Shown here: one piece after another, positions 8,995 through 18,268 of the stretch | Position numbering within the stretch: the stretch's first letter is position 1 | Layout of the letters: every line of letters starts with the position of its first letter | Assembly (NCBI RefSeq): GCF_000426345.1 | Contig: NZ_AUFE01000002.1 | Coordinates: 124,001 to 188,000, forward strand | Length of the DNA: 64,000 nucleotides | Direction: 5' to 3' | Origin: Cupriavidus phytohabitans | GTDB lineage: Bacteria; Pseudomonadota; Gammaproteobacteria; Burkholderiales; Burkholderiaceae | Notes under the pieces: model-generated | Seen by the model: the letters and a program-made list of their open reading frames with translations, nothing else | What the model was told of the DNA's origin: nothing | The model's database searches: none | Position numbers and translations under genes: made by a program

Positions 8995-11058
8995 TCAGTC
9001 GGTGTCCTGCTGCGCCTTGTGGCGGGACGCCATCTTCTCCTGCTGCCCCGGCGGCACGTTGTCGTAATGGCTGAACTGGATGGTGTAGCTGCCGTGGCCG
9101 CCGGTCATGCTGTTCAGCCGTGACTGGTAGTCGTTCAGCTCCGACAGCGGCACCTGCCCGGCAACGATCACGCTGTTGCCGGCGCCGGCGCGGGTGCCAT
9201 GCACCTGGCCGCGCTTGGCGGACAGGTCGCCGATGACGTCGCCCATCTCCGTGCCCGGCACCGTGACCTCGATCTCGACGATCGGCTCCAGCACGCTGGG
9301 GCGCGCCTTCATCACCGCATCGATAAACGCCTTGCGCCCCGCAGTGGCGAATGCCACTTCCTTGGAATCGACGGGATGGCTCTTGCCGTCGTACACGGTC
9401 ACGCGTACGTCCTGCATCGCGAAGCCGGCCAGCGGCCCGCATTCCAGCACCTGGCGGATGCCTTTCTCCACCGCCGGAATGAACTGGCCGGGAATCGCGC
9501 CGCCCTTGACCGCATCGACGAACTCGAAGCCCTCGCCGCGCGGCAGCGGCTCCACGCGCAGCATCACTTCGCCGAACTGGCCGGCGCCGCCGGTCTGCTT
9601 CTTGTGGCGATGGTGGCCCTCGGCCTTGCCGGCAATGGTCTCGCGATACGCGATCTTCGGCGGCCGCGTGGCGACTTCCAGCTTGTACTGCTCGGTCAGG
9701 CGCTCCAGCGCGCAGCGCAGGTGGAACTCGCCCAGCCCGAACACCACGGTCTCGTTGGTGCCGGCAGGATGCTCGACGCGCAGGCACGGGTCTTCGGCGC
9801 TGAGCTTGTGCAGCACCTCGGCCAGCCGCTGCTCGTTGCCGCGCCGCGCCGGCTCGATCGCCAGGCCGTAGATCGGCGTGGGAAACTCCAGCGGCGTCAG
9901 GTGGATGTCGCCATCCTCGGTGGCGTCATGCAGCACCGCGTCGAAACCCAGTTCATCGACCTTGGCCACCGCGCAGATATTGCCCGGGCCGGCGCGCGGC
10001 ACTTCCTGCGTCTCCTTGCCCTGCAGCAACAGCAGGTGCGCCACCTTGAACGGCTGGCGGCCCTCGCCGATATAGAGCTGGCTGTCGCGCGTGACCGTGC
10101 CCTGGTGGATGCGGAACACCGCCAGCTTGCCGACATAGGGATCGACCACCACCTTGAACACATGCGCCAGCACGTGCTTGTCCGGTACCGGCTCGGCACG
10201 CACCGCCTTGCGCTTTTCAGTGCCTTCGGTGTCCTGGCCGGTGACGCGGTAGAACAGCGGCGGGTTGCCTTCGGTGGGATTGGGCAGCAGCCGCACGAAG
10301 ACATCGAGCAGTTCCTCGATGCCCGCCCCGGTGGCGGCAGAGGTAAAGCAGATCGGCACCAGGTGTCCCTCGCGCAGCGCGCGCTCGAACGGGGCGTGCA
10401 GTTGCTCGGGCGTGATGGCCTCGCCTTGCTCCAGGTACAGCTCCATCAGCTCGGGATCGATCTCGATCACCTGGTCGATCAGCGCTTCATGCGCCGACGC
10501 CACCGATAAAAAATCCGACTCGCCGGCCGGATTGAAGAAGCAGTCCACCACCTTGCCGCCGTTGCCCGCCGGCAAGTTGATGGGCAGGCACTCCTTGCCG
10601 AACGCCTCCTGGATCTCGGTGAGCAGCCCCGGCAGGTCGACCTTCTCGCCGTCGATGCCGTTGATGACGATCATCCGGCACAGTTGCCGCGCCTGCGCCC
10701 AGGCCATGGCGCGGCGCGTGGTCATCTCGATCCCGGTCTGCGCGTTGATGACGATGGCCGCGGTCTCGACCGCCGCCAGCGCACTGATCGCAAGGCCGGA
10801 GAAATCGGGGTACCCCGGTGTATCGAGCAGGTAGATGCGGGTGTCGCGGAAGTCGACGTGGGTGATGGCGGAACTGAGTGAGCGCTTGTACTTGCGCTCA
10901 AGAGGATCATTGTCGCTGACCGTGTTGCCGCGCTCCACGCTGCCCGGGGTATGCAGCGCACCCCCCTTGTGCAGCAGCGCTTCGACCAGCGAGGTCTTGC
11001 CGCATCCCGCATGCCCGAGCAGGGCAACGGTGCGGATGGCATCGGGACTGTCGTGCAT
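8995..11058 (-). CDS. Elongation factor G-like GTPase with atypical G4 motif
   Basis: A 687-residue translational GTPase of the EF-G-like group, distinct from the main FusA. G1 is GHAGCGKTS near residue 14 and G3 is DTPGYPDF. The G4 motif, normally NKxD, reads NGID (within MIVINGIDGE), replacing the guanine-contacting lysine by glycine. Domain II and the EF-G C-terminal domains are present (RHKKQTGGAGQFGEV). I chose the ATG at 11058; a TTG seven codons upstream has no better signal. The gene is monocistronic and convergent with actP. Its role is unknown. Confidence 0.85.
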   Translation of the reverse strand: MHDSPDAIRTVALLGHAGCGKTSLVEALLHKGGALHTPGSVERGNTVSDNDPLERKYKRSLSSAITHVDFRDTRIYLLDTPGYPDFSGLAISALAAVETAAIVINAQTGIEMTTRRAMAWAQARQLCRMIVINGIDGEKVDLPGLLTEIQEAFGKECLPINLPAGNGGKVVDCFFNPAGESDFLSVASAHEALIDQVIEIDPELMELYLEQGEAITPEQLHAPFERALREGHLVPICFTSAATGAGIEELLDVFVRLLPNPTEGNPPLFYRVTGQDTEGTEKRKAVRAEPVPDKHVLAHVFKVVVDPYVGKLAVFRIHQGTVTRDSQLYIGEGRQPFKVAHLLLLQGKETQEVPRAGPGNICAVAKVDELGFDAVLHDATEDGDIHLTPLEFPTPIYGLAIEPARRGNEQRLAEVLHKLSAEDPCLRVEHPAGTNETVVFGLGEFHLRCALERLTEQYKLEVATRPPKIAYRETIAGKAEGHHRHKKQTGGAGQFGEVMLRVEPLPRGEGFEFVDAVKGGAIPGQFIPAVEKGIRQVLECGPLAGFAMQDVRVTVYDGKSHPVDSKEVAFATAGRKAFIDAVMKARPSVLEPIVEIEVTVPGTEMGDVIGDLSAKRGQVHGTRAGAGNSVIVAGQVPLSELNDYQSRLNSMTGGHGSYTIQFSHYDNVPPGQQEKMASRHKAQQDTD

Positions 11059-11262
11059 GGTGGCTCTCTCGTCCGGCAATGGCTGTCAGGGCATTATTGG
11101 CTAAATTTGCCGGAAACGACATATGCCAGTGTCGGCATCGTGACAAAGCCTGATATGGGCAAGGGCGTGAAGTGGTGCGGGCGGCGCTTGGCCGGCCGAC
11201 CGCACTCGCTTAACCGCCTGGCTGCAGCGCAGCAATTCGCGGACTGCTGCGCTGCAGCAGGA

Positions 11263-12156
11263 TCACGCGCGCCCGTCGGCGTGATCGGTCGAGACCGCCA
11301 ACGCATGCCATGCGGCCAGCTCGCTTTCCACCTTGCGGTTCTTCTCGGCGATGCGGGCCACCGTATCCGAGCCCAGCGGCAGGCGCACCGGCGGGTTGCC
11401 GCTGTCGGCAAGGGCGAGCAGCGCCACGGCGAGCCTGGCGGGATCGCCGGGCTGCTGGTGGTTGGCCGATGCCATGTGGCCGCGCATCGCGCCGACGGTT
11501 TCGGCGTATTCGGCGATTTCGGTGCCGACGCGGACCAGTGAGCTGGCATCGAGGAAGTCGGTGCGGAAGAAGCCGGGCTCGACCACGGTGGCGCGCACGC
11601 CCAGCGGCGCCAGCTCGGCGTCGAGCGCTTCGGTCAGTCCTTCCACCGCGAACTTGGTGGCGCCGTAGACGCCCCAGCCCGGATAGGCCGCATAGCCCCC
11701 GATCGAAGAGATATTGACGACATGGCCGCTGCGCTGGCGGCGCATCTGCGGCAGCACCGCGCGCGTCACGTTCAGCACGCCGAAGACGTTGGTGGCGAAC
11801 TGCTGCTCGACTTCGCGCGCCGACGCTTCCTCCACCGCGCCCAGCAGGCCGTAGCCGGCGTTGTTGACCAGCACGTCGATGCGGCCGAAGCGGGCCACGG
11901 CGGCCTCCGCGGCGGCGATCGCCTGCGCCTCGCTGGTGACGTCGAGCGCTACGGCGAGCAGGTTGTCGTGCGCGCCCACGGCATCGGTGATCGTTTCGGG
12001 GCGGCGCGCGGTGGCGACGACACGGTCGCCGCGGGCCAGCGCGGCACGGGTCAGTTCCATACCGAAGCCGCGCGAGGCGCCGGTGATGAACCAGACCTTG
12101 CCGGCGTTGGTGGCATTGGTAGCGGTGTTGGCAGCGATGGTGGTGTTGGCGGACAT
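11263..12156 (-). CDS. Short-chain dehydrogenase/reductase
   Basis: A 297-residue NAD(P)-dependent SDR with cofactor motif TGASRGFG (about residues 25-32), NNAG, a catalytic serine in ISSIGG and the YxxxK motif YGATK. The classical SDR core is followed by a C-terminal extension. The ATG has a strong AAGGAGA site. It diverges from a LysR gene with a shared 191-base promoter region, so that regulator is the likely controller. The substrate cannot be read from sequence. Confidence 0.88.
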   Translation of the reverse strand: MSANTTIAANTATNATNAGKVWFITGASRGFGMELTRAALARGDRVVATARRPETITDAVGAHDNLLAVALDVTSEAQAIAAAEAAVARFGRIDVLVNNAGYGLLGAVEEASAREVEQQFATNVFGVLNVTRAVLPQMRRQRSGHVVNISSIGGYAAYPGWGVYGATKFAVEGLTEALDAELAPLGVRATVVEPGFFRTDFLDASSLVRVGTEIAEYAETVGAMRGHMASANHQQPGDPARLAVALLALADSGNPPVRLPLGSDTVARIAEKNRKVESELAAWHALAVSTDHADGRA

Positions 12157-12273
12157 GGTGAATCTCCTTTGGCGTGGTGCTCGGTTTGACTGCGATGTCT
12201 GATGGCGGGGGCCACGGAGACAAATTTAGGCGCGCACGGTCCGCAACACTAGGCGGTGCAATCTAGATTCAAA

Positions 12274-12290
12274 GACAACCAAAAGTTGTC
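12274..12290. promoter_or_regulatory. Inverted repeat in SDR/LysR divergent promoter
   Basis: A perfect 6-bp inverted repeat (gacaac and gttgtc, 5-base spacer) lies in an AT-rich stretch between the divergent SDR and LysR genes, 58 bases before the LysR start. The position and form fit a LysR-type operator; the assignment is inferred. Confidence 0.5.
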
Positions 12291-12347
12291 AATAAACGCG
12301 CGTGACCTCGATTGAGCATTTCTCAAGCGTGTGGCAGACTCGCCGGC

Positions 12348-13244
12348 ATGGACAAACTGCCTCCCCTGAACGCCCTGCGCGCCTTTGAAGCGGCGGCCCG
12401 GCACCTGAGCATCACCACCGCCGCGGAAGAGCTGCACGTGACGCCGGGCGCCGTCAGCCGCCAGATCCGCGCGCTGGAAGAAGGGCTGGGCGTGCAGCTG
12501 CTGCATCGCGGCCACCGGCAGATCTCCCTGACCCGTACCGGCGAGGATTACTACCGCGCGGTGACCCGGGCCATGGACGACCTGCGCGAGGCCACGCGGC
12601 GGCTCAGCAAGCGCGCGAAGCGCAAGCAGCTCAAGGTGCGCGCCTACACCACCTTCGCCATGCGCTGGCTGATCCCGAGGCTGTCGAGCTTTCATGCGGC
12701 CAATCCCGGCATCGAGGTGCTGCTGACCGCGTCGCTGGACCCCGTCGATTTCCGCAAGGAAGACATCGACGGCGCGATCCGCCTTGGCGACGGCAAGTGG
12801 AGCGGCGTGAATACCTACCGGCTGGTGTCCAACATCCTGGTGCCGGTCTGCAGCCCCGGCGTTGCGGCCGGCAGCCCGAAGGTGAAGAAGCCTGCCGACC
12901 TGCAGCACCAGACGCTGCTGCATTCGATTGCGCGTCCGGACGACTGGGCGCACTGGCTGAAAGCTGCGCGCGCCGACACGCAGGTCGATGCGCGCAGCGG
13001 CATGACCTTCCAGAGTTCCGCCATGGCGTACGCGGCGGCGGTGGAAGGGCAGGGCTTTGCCATCGCCCAGCGCTTCCTGGTCGCGGCCGACCTGGAGGCA
13101 GGGCGACTGGTCGCGCCATTCCGCCAGGCGGTCGACATGGGTGATTTCACCTACTACCTGCTGACACCCGCCGACCGCAAGGAAAGCGCCAGCATGGCGG
13201 TGTTCCGCGAGTGGCTGCTTGCGCAGTGCGAGACGCAGGGATAG
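12348..13244 (+). CDS. LysR-family regulator (GcvA-like)
   Basis: A 298-residue LysR-type regulator. The N-terminal winged helix-turn-helix spans about residues 5-64 (LNALRAFEAAARHLSITTAA), followed by a substrate-binding domain. The opening PPLNALRAFEAAAR is typical of the GcvA/AmpR branch. ATG 12348 was chosen because the frame upstream has no ribosome-binding site. It diverges from the SDR at 11263-12156, its probable target. Confidence 0.9.
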   Translation: MDKLPPLNALRAFEAAARHLSITTAAEELHVTPGAVSRQIRALEEGLGVQLLHRGHRQISLTRTGEDYYRAVTRAMDDLREATRRLSKRAKRKQLKVRAYTTFAMRWLIPRLSSFHAANPGIEVLLTASLDPVDFRKEDIDGAIRLGDGKWSGVNTYRLVSNILVPVCSPGVAAGSPKVKKPADLQHQTLLHSIARPDDWAHWLKAARADTQVDARSGMTFQSSAMAYAAAVEGQGFAIAQRFLVAADLEAGRLVAPFRQAVDMGDFTYYLLTPADRKESASMAVFREWLLAQCETQG

Positions 13245-13250
13245 CGCCGC

Positions 13251-13931
13251 TCACCATCCGGCGAAGCGGGCAAATGCCTCCACCGGCTCGCGCGTGGAGC
13301 GCAGCCGGTTGGCCGGCTCGGCGGGATCGGCATAGCCGAGCGACATGCCGCACACCACGATTTCGCTGTCGGGAATGGCAAGCTGCGCGCGGATGACCCG
13401 GTGGTAGCGCGCGAACGCCTGCTGCGCGCAGGTCTCCACGCCGTGCCCCAGCGCCGCCATCATCACCGCATGCAGGAACATGCCGAGATCCAGCCACGCC
13501 GCCTGTCCCTGCCCGCGTTCGATGGTGAAGAACAGCCCCACCGGCGCGCCGAAGAACGCGTAGTTGCGCGCGTACTGCCGCGCCATGCCGGCGGCGTCGC
13601 CGCGCGGGATGCCGAGCAGGCCATACAGCGCCTTGCCCAGCGTGCGGCGGCGTGCAAGGTAGGGCTCGCGCCACGCGGGCGGGTAGTAGACGTATTCCTC
13701 GCAATGGCCGTCGCCGCCGCTGTCGTGCAGCGCCAGCAGGGCATCGCTGAGCCGGTCGCGCACGGCGCCGGCGCAGGCATGGACACGCCATGGCTGCGTG
13801 TTCGACGCGCTCGGGCTGCGCGCCGCGTCGGCCAGGATTGCCGCCACCGTCTCGCGCGGCACCGGCGTATCGAGAAAGCCGCGCACGCTGCGGCGGGCGT
13901 GGAGCGCGGCGATGATGTCGGCGCGGTTCAT
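13251..13931 (-). CDS. Nitroreductase-family FMN protein
   Basis: A 226-residue nitroreductase fold with FMN-binding RRSVRGF near residue 13, SPSASNTQPW near residue 40 and a C-terminal GMSLGYAD segment. Such proteins reduce nitro, quinone or enone groups with NAD(P)H. The start overlaps the stop of the CoA-transferase gene (ATGA), making it the last gene of the eight-gene operon; its role there may be a redox step on the degraded acid. It ends 6 bases from the convergent LysR gene. Confidence 0.87.
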   Translation of the reverse strand: MNRADIIAALHARRSVRGFLDTPVPRETVAAILADAARSPSASNTQPWRVHACAGAVRDRLSDALLALHDSGGDGHCEEYVYYPPAWREPYLARRRTLGKALYGLLGIPRGDAAGMARQYARNYAFFGAPVGLFFTIERGQGQAAWLDLGMFLHAVMMAALGHGVETCAQQAFARYHRVIRAQLAIPDSEIVVCGMSLGYADPAEPANRLRSTREPVEAFARFAGW

Positions 13932-15160
13932 GATGCCGTTGCCGCAAGCGGTGCATCGATGGCATTGGCACAATGGACCGCGCCGCGCGCCTGCAAGGCG
14001 GCGATCTGTGCCGCGCTGAAGCCAAGTTCCGCGAGCACCGCTTGCGTGTGCTGCCCGCACGCCGGCGCCGGCCGCGCCGGCAGCGCGTTTTCCTGCGCGC
14101 TGTTGATCGGGAAGCCGGGCATGCGGACCTCCCCCAGCGTTTCGTGCGGGATGCGCTGCACCATGCGGTTGGCCGCCACCTGCGGGTGCGCCATCAGGTC
14201 TTCATAGGTGGCGACGCGTGCGCACAGGATGTCGGCGTCCTGCAGCAGCGCCAGCCATACATCGGTGGAGCGGGTCACGAACACGCTGGTCAGTGCCTCG
14301 ACCATTGCCCCACGGTTGGCCACGCGCAGCGGCGAAGTGGCGAAGCGCGGATCGTCGGCGAGCGCCGGCAGGCCCAGCACGTCGCACAGCCGGCGCCAGC
14401 GCTCGGGCATGTAGGCGGCGACCATGATCCATCCGTCCGCCGTGCGGAAGGCCTGGTTGGGCGCCGAGTAGGGCGCCGCGCTGCCCGCACGTTCCGGCAG
14501 CTGCCCGTCGGCGCAATAGCTGGTGAGCGACGATTGCTGCAGTGCCAGCGCGGCGTTGAGCAGGCTGACGTCGAGATGCCCGCCCTGGCCGTCGCGCGCC
14601 CGTTGCGCCAGCTTGCCGAGGATGCCGACACAGGCGACATAGCCGGTCATCACGTCGACCACTGGCGCCTGCACCTTGCACGGCTCGCCGTCGGGCAGGC
14701 CGATCAGGCTCATCAGCCCCGAATCGGCCTGGATAATGCCGTCGACGCCGGCACGGCCGGCATACGGGCCGTCCTGGCCATAGGCGGAGATCGAGCAGTA
14801 GACCAGCGATGGGTTCAGCGCCGACAGCTCGGCATGGCCCAGCCCGAGGCGCTCCATCACGCCGGGGCGCATGCTTTCCACCACGATGTCGGCTTCCGAG
14901 ACCAGCCGGCGCGCCACCGCGAGTCCCTCGGGGGATTTCAGGTCCAGTGCCACGCCCAGCTTGTTGCGGTTGAAGCCGTGGAACAGCGCGCTGTCGTCGC
15001 CCAGCCAGCCGGGGCCGAGCCCGCGGCCCAGTTCGCCGCCAGGCGGCTCTACCTTGATGACCCTGGCGCCCATGTCGGCCAGCAGCATGGTGCAGGTAGG
15101 CCCGGCCCCGATCTGGGTGAAGTCGATGACGGTCAGGCCGTCCAGTGCGTCGCGCAGCAT
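13928..15160 (-). CDS. CaiB/BaiF family CoA-transferase
   Basis: A 410-residue family III CoA-transferase that moves CoA between carboxylic acids without a soluble intermediate. The N-terminus GLTVIDFTQIGAGPTCTMLLADMGARVIKVE and the segment NRNKLGVALDLKS are typical; the catalytic aspartate is expected in the conserved AGVDGIIQADSG region. It begins one base after the thioesterase stop and overlaps the nitroreductase start. It probably activates the operon's acid substrate. Confidence 0.92.
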   Translation of the reverse strand: MLRDALDGLTVIDFTQIGAGPTCTMLLADMGARVIKVEPPGGELGRGLGPGWLGDDSALFHGFNRNKLGVALDLKSPEGLAVARRLVSEADIVVESMRPGVMERLGLGHAELSALNPSLVYCSISAYGQDGPYAGRAGVDGIIQADSGLMSLIGLPDGEPCKVQAPVVDVMTGYVACVGILGKLAQRARDGQGGHLDVSLLNAALALQQSSLTSYCADGQLPERAGSAAPYSAPNQAFRTADGWIMVAAYMPERWRRLCDVLGLPALADDPRFATSPLRVANRGAMVEALTSVFVTRSTDVWLALLQDADILCARVATYEDLMAHPQVAANRMVQRIPHETLGEVRMPGFPINSAQENALPARPAPACGQHTQAVLAELGFSAAQIAALQARGAVHCANAIDAPLAATAS

Positions 15161-15161
15161 G

Positions 15162-15677
15162 TCAGCTCTCCGGAAGGATGCGGGATCGTTTGAACGTGCC
15201 CTGCGCGGTGGCGACCAGCACGCCGGCATCGGTGGCCAGTTCGGCCGAGGCAAAGTACAGGCTCTTGCCGGCGCGGCTCACCGTGGCGGTGGCGCGCAGC
15301 CGGCCCGCGTTGGCCTTGCTGAGGTAGCTGATGGCCAGCATCACCGTCACGGCGTGGCCGAGGGCGCCGTCGGGGCCGGTCGGCAGGCCGGCGTAGCCGC
15401 ACGCGGCGTCGAGCAGCGTGGCGATCACGCCGCCCTGCACGCTGCCCTGCCGGTTCAGGTGGCGCGGCTCGATGTCGAGCTCGAAGGCGCAGCGGCCGTC
15501 GCCGACGCTGGCCAGGCGGATGCCAAGGTAGTCCAGCAGCGGGTTGTCGGCGGGCGGCGGCATGGCGCGATCGACGAGATCGACGAGATCGACGAGATCG
15601 ACGAGATCGACGGGATCGACGAGATCGACGGGATCGACGGGATCGACGGGATCGACGGGAGCAGCGGGCGCGTTCAC
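15162..15677 (-). CDS. PaaI-type hotdog thioesterase with N-terminal VDP/VDL repeat tail
   Basis: A hotdog thioesterase domain (about residues 40-170; NRQGSVQGGVIATLLDAACG) that probably hydrolyses an acyl-CoA. The likely start is a GTG overlapping the Bug-receptor stop (GTGA) with AAGGTGG just upstream. This start adds a 38-residue tail containing ten VD-x units encoded by a 9-bp tandem repeat. A shorter form from ATG 15563 is possible but has no ribosome-binding site. Copy changes of the 9-bp unit would keep the frame. Confidence 0.8.
   Translation of the reverse strand: MNAPAAPVDPVDPVDPVDLVDPVDLVDLVDLVDLVDRAMPPPADNPLLDYLGIRLASVGDGRCAFELDIEPRHLNRQGSVQGGVIATLLDAACGYAGLPTGPDGALGHAVTVMLAISYLSKANAGRLRATATVSRAGKSLYFASAELATDAGVLVATAQGTFKRSRILPES
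15569..15658. repeat. Ten-copy 9-bp tandem repeat inside thioesterase gene
   Basis: Ten uninterrupted copies of gatcgacgR occur here: four with A at the last position, then G, A and four with G. On the minus strand they encode alternating Val-Asp-Pro and Val-Asp-Leu at the thioesterase N-terminus. The unit is a multiple of three, so slippage changes length but not frame. Confidence 0.95.
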
Positions 15678-16657
15678 AGCGCCACCTTGATGTTGTTGTC
15701 CTGGATCACGCGCTGCCAGCGCGACATTTCCTTGCCGATATACGCCTTCAGTTCGTCCGGCGTGGAGGCCTGCGGCTCGAAGCCCTGCTTTGCCAGTTGC
15801 CCGGCAACGTCGGGCGACTTCAGTGCAGCCACCAGCGCGGCGTTGACCTTGTCGACCACGGCCTTGGGCGTGCGTGCCGGCGCCAGCAGGCTGTACCAGA
15901 GTTCCGCGTCGTAGCCGACGATGCCGGCTTCGGCAAAGGTGGGCAGGTCGGGCATCAGCGCGCTGCGCTTCTTGCCGGCGATGCCGAGCGCGCGCAGCTT
16001 GCCGGCGCGCACGAACTGGATCGACGAAGCAAAGGTGGCGAACGAGATCTGCACCTGGCCGCCCATCAGGTCGGTGATCGACGGGCCGGTGCCGCGGTAA
16101 GGCACGTGCAGCAGCTCGGTCTTGTTCAGCTTGGCGAAGACCTCGCCCGCCAGGTGCTGCGGCGTGCCGGGCCCCGGGCTGCTGTAGCTGAGCTTGCCCG
16201 GGTTGGCGCGGGTGTACTGGATGAACTCCTGCAGCGTGCGGAAAGGCTGGTCGGGATTGGCAACCAGCATGATCGGCACCGACGCGATGCGCCCGACCGG
16301 CTCGAAGTCGCGCTCGACCTGGAACGGGATCTTCATGCCGAGGAACGGGTTCATCGTGATCTGGCTCGACGCGATCACCAGCGTGTAGCCGTCCGGCGCG
16401 GCATGCGCGACGTAGTCGGCGCCCAGGTTGCCGCCGGCGCCGGGCTTGTTCTCGATCACGATGGTCTGGCCCAGCAACTGGCCCATCTTGGGAGCGATGG
16501 CGCGTGCCAGGATGTCGTTGCCGCCGCCCGGGGCGAACGGCACGACCAGCGTGATCGGCTTCTGCGTGGGGTAGGGCGCCTGTGCCGCCGCACTCAGCGC
16601 CGTGACCGACAGCACGCCGGCCATTGCCGCGCGCATGATTCGGAGGATTCCTGCCAT
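15674..16657 (-). CDS. Bug-family (TctC-like) periplasmic solute receptor
   Basis: A 327-residue tripartite tricarboxylate transporter receptor with a signal peptide cleaved near residue 25 (after AAAQA) and the family motif PITLVVPFAPGGGNDILAR. Bug proteins bind carboxylates in the periplasm and are greatly expanded in Cupriavidus and Bordetella. No TctA or TctB membrane gene is adjacent, which is usual for these orphan receptors. ATG with AGGAGA site, 32 bases after the hydratase. The ligand is probably the acid degraded by this operon. Confidence 0.92.
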   Translation of the reverse strand: MAGILRIMRAAMAGVLSVTALSAAAQAPYPTQKPITLVVPFAPGGGNDILARAIAPKMGQLLGQTIVIENKPGAGGNLGADYVAHAAPDGYTLVIASSQITMNPFLGMKIPFQVERDFEPVGRIASVPIMLVANPDQPFRTLQEFIQYTRANPGKLSYSSPGPGTPQHLAGEVFAKLNKTELLHVPYRGTGPSITDLMGGQVQISFATFASSIQFVRAGKLRALGIAGKKRSALMPDLPTFAEAGIVGYDAELWYSLLAPARTPKAVVDKVNAALVAALKSPDVAGQLAKQGFEPQASTPDELKAYIGKEMSRWQRVIQDNNIKVAL

Positions 16658-16689
16658 GGTTGTCTCCTGTGTGGTTCTTGTCGGGCCGG

Positions 16690-17493
16690 TCAGCGGCCCG
16701 TGTAGTGGGGTTGCCGCTTTTCGGCGAAGGCTTGGCGGCCTTCAACGCGGTCGGCGGTGTCGCGCAGCACGCCCCAGTAGAGTTCGGTGAGCTGCTGCGC
16801 GTCGGCTTCGCTGAGGTGGCTGGTCTGCCGCGACAGCTTCTTGACCGCCTGTACCGCCAGCGGCGCGTTGGCGGCGATGCGCGCGGCCAGCGCCAGCGCG
16901 CGGTCGAGCAAGGCATCGGGCGCCATCGTTTCGGTGACCAGGCCGATGCGCGCGGCGTGCGCGGCATCGATCCGTTCGCCGGTCAGCACCATCTGCATCG
17001 CATGCGCCGCGGGCACGGCCTTGAGCAGCCGGTGCAGGCCGGACACCGCCGGGATCGAGCCGACCGCGACTTCGGGCAGGCCGAATGTCGCCTGCGTCGA
17101 CGCAATCCGCAAGTCGCACTGCAGCGCGATCTCCAGCCCCGCGCCGAGGCAGTGTCCGTTGACCGCCGCGACCAGCGGCTTGCCGAGGCCGAGATCGCTC
17201 AGGTCCATCAGCCGGATATAGAGCCCCAGGTCCGCGGCCTGCTCCGGCGCGCGGAACAGCGCCTCGGGGTAGGTGGCGGCGGAGGTGCGCGTGCCCTTCA
17301 GGTCCGCCCCGGCGCAGAAGGCGCGCGTGCCGGCGCCGGTCAGCACCGCGACGCGCAGGTCGTCGCGGTCGCGCACCTCGGCCAGGTGCGCGCGCAGTTC
17401 GCGCAGCGTGGTCACGTCGAGCGCATTGAGCGCGTCAGGCCGGTCGATGGTCAGCACCGCGACCGCGCCTTCGATGTGGCGTTGGATGGTCAT
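16690..17493 (-). CDS. Enoyl-CoA hydratase/isomerase family protein
   Basis: A 267-residue crotonase-fold enzyme. The oxyanion-hole segments are RAFCAGADLKG (about residue 60) and VNGHCLGAGLEIALQCDLRIA (about residue 110). Hydratase glutamates are expected near LPEVAVGSIP. It follows the SDR by 9 bases with an AAGGAGG site. It most likely hydrates the enoyl-CoA between the CoA-transferase and SDR/thiolase steps. Confidence 0.92.
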   Translation of the reverse strand: MTIQRHIEGAVAVLTIDRPDALNALDVTTLRELRAHLAEVRDRDDLRVAVLTGAGTRAFCAGADLKGTRTSAATYPEALFRAPEQAADLGLYIRLMDLSDLGLGKPLVAAVNGHCLGAGLEIALQCDLRIASTQATFGLPEVAVGSIPAVSGLHRLLKAVPAAHAMQMVLTGERIDAAHAARIGLVTETMAPDALLDRALALAARIAANAPLAVQAVKKLSRQTSHLSEADAQQLTELYWGVLRDTADRVEGRQAFAEKRQPHYTGR

Positions 17494-17502
17494 GGCGCCT
17501 CC

Positions 17503-18267
17503 TTACACGCTGGGCGACGACAGGCTGCGCCCGCCGCAGACGTAGAGCGTCTGGCCGGTCACGTACGACGACTGCGGGTCGAGGAAGAAGCTGACCGCAT
17601 TGGCGATATCGTCGGCGGTGCCGATGCGCTGCACCGGCACCGACTTCTGCAGCCGCGCCTGCACCTCCGGCGCAAAGCCGCGGAACAGCGGCGTATCGAC
17701 GATGCCGGGCGCGACCGCGTTGACGGTGATGCCCTTGCCGGCGAACTCGATCGCCAGCGAGCGCGTCAGGCTGACCACGCCGCCCTTGGCCGCCGAGTAG
17801 TTGGCCTGTCCGAAGCCACCCAGCCAGGCCCGCGACGAGATATTGACCACGCGCCCGTAGCCGCGCTCGACCATGCCGGGCAGCGCCGCGCGGCAGCACA
17901 GGAACTGCGAGCGCAGGTTGGTATCGATGACCAGGTCCCAGTCGTCGTCGGTCATCTTCAGGAAGCGCATGTCGCGCACGGCTCCCGCGTTGTTGACCAG
18001 GTAGTCGACGCGGCCGGCGCGTGCCGCGACTTGCGCAAAGGCGTCGTTGACGGCGGCGGAATCGGTCAGGTCGGCGGTGGCGCCGAAGGCATTCAGCCCC
18101 GCGGCGGCGAGCGTGCCGACGGCCTCGTCCAGCGCACCGCCATCGCGGTCCAGCAGTGCCACGGTCAGTCCTTGCCGCGCCAGTTGCGTGGCGATACCCA
18201 GGCCGATGCCGCGCGCGGCGCCCGTGACCACGGCCACATGCGTGGGATCGAATCGTTGCGTACTCAT
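17503..18267 (-). CDS. Short-chain dehydrogenase (3-hydroxyacyl-CoA dehydrogenase-like)
   Basis: A 254-residue classical SDR with TGAARGIG, NNAG, catalytic serine in ISSRAW and YSAAK. The C-terminus SSYVTGQTLYVCGGRS is typical of FabG-like members. It starts one base after the thiolase stop, so the two are co-translated. Placed between thiolase and hydratase, it probably oxidises the 3-hydroxyacyl-CoA intermediate. Confidence 0.9.
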   Translation of the reverse strand: MSTQRFDPTHVAVVTGAARGIGLGIATQLARQGLTVALLDRDGGALDEAVGTLAAAGLNAFGATADLTDSAAVNDAFAQVAARAGRVDYLVNNAGAVRDMRFLKMTDDDWDLVIDTNLRSQFLCCRAALPGMVERGYGRVVNISSRAWLGGFGQANYSAAKGGVVSLTRSLAIEFAGKGITVNAVAPGIVDTPLFRGFAPEVQARLQKSVPVQRIGTADDIANAVSFFLDPQSSYVTGQTLYVCGGRSLSSPSV

Positions 18268-18268
18268 C

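Noticed and set aside
15569-15658. 9-bp repeats as a CRISPR-like array
   Set aside because: The units are contiguous with no spacers and are read in frame within a gene.
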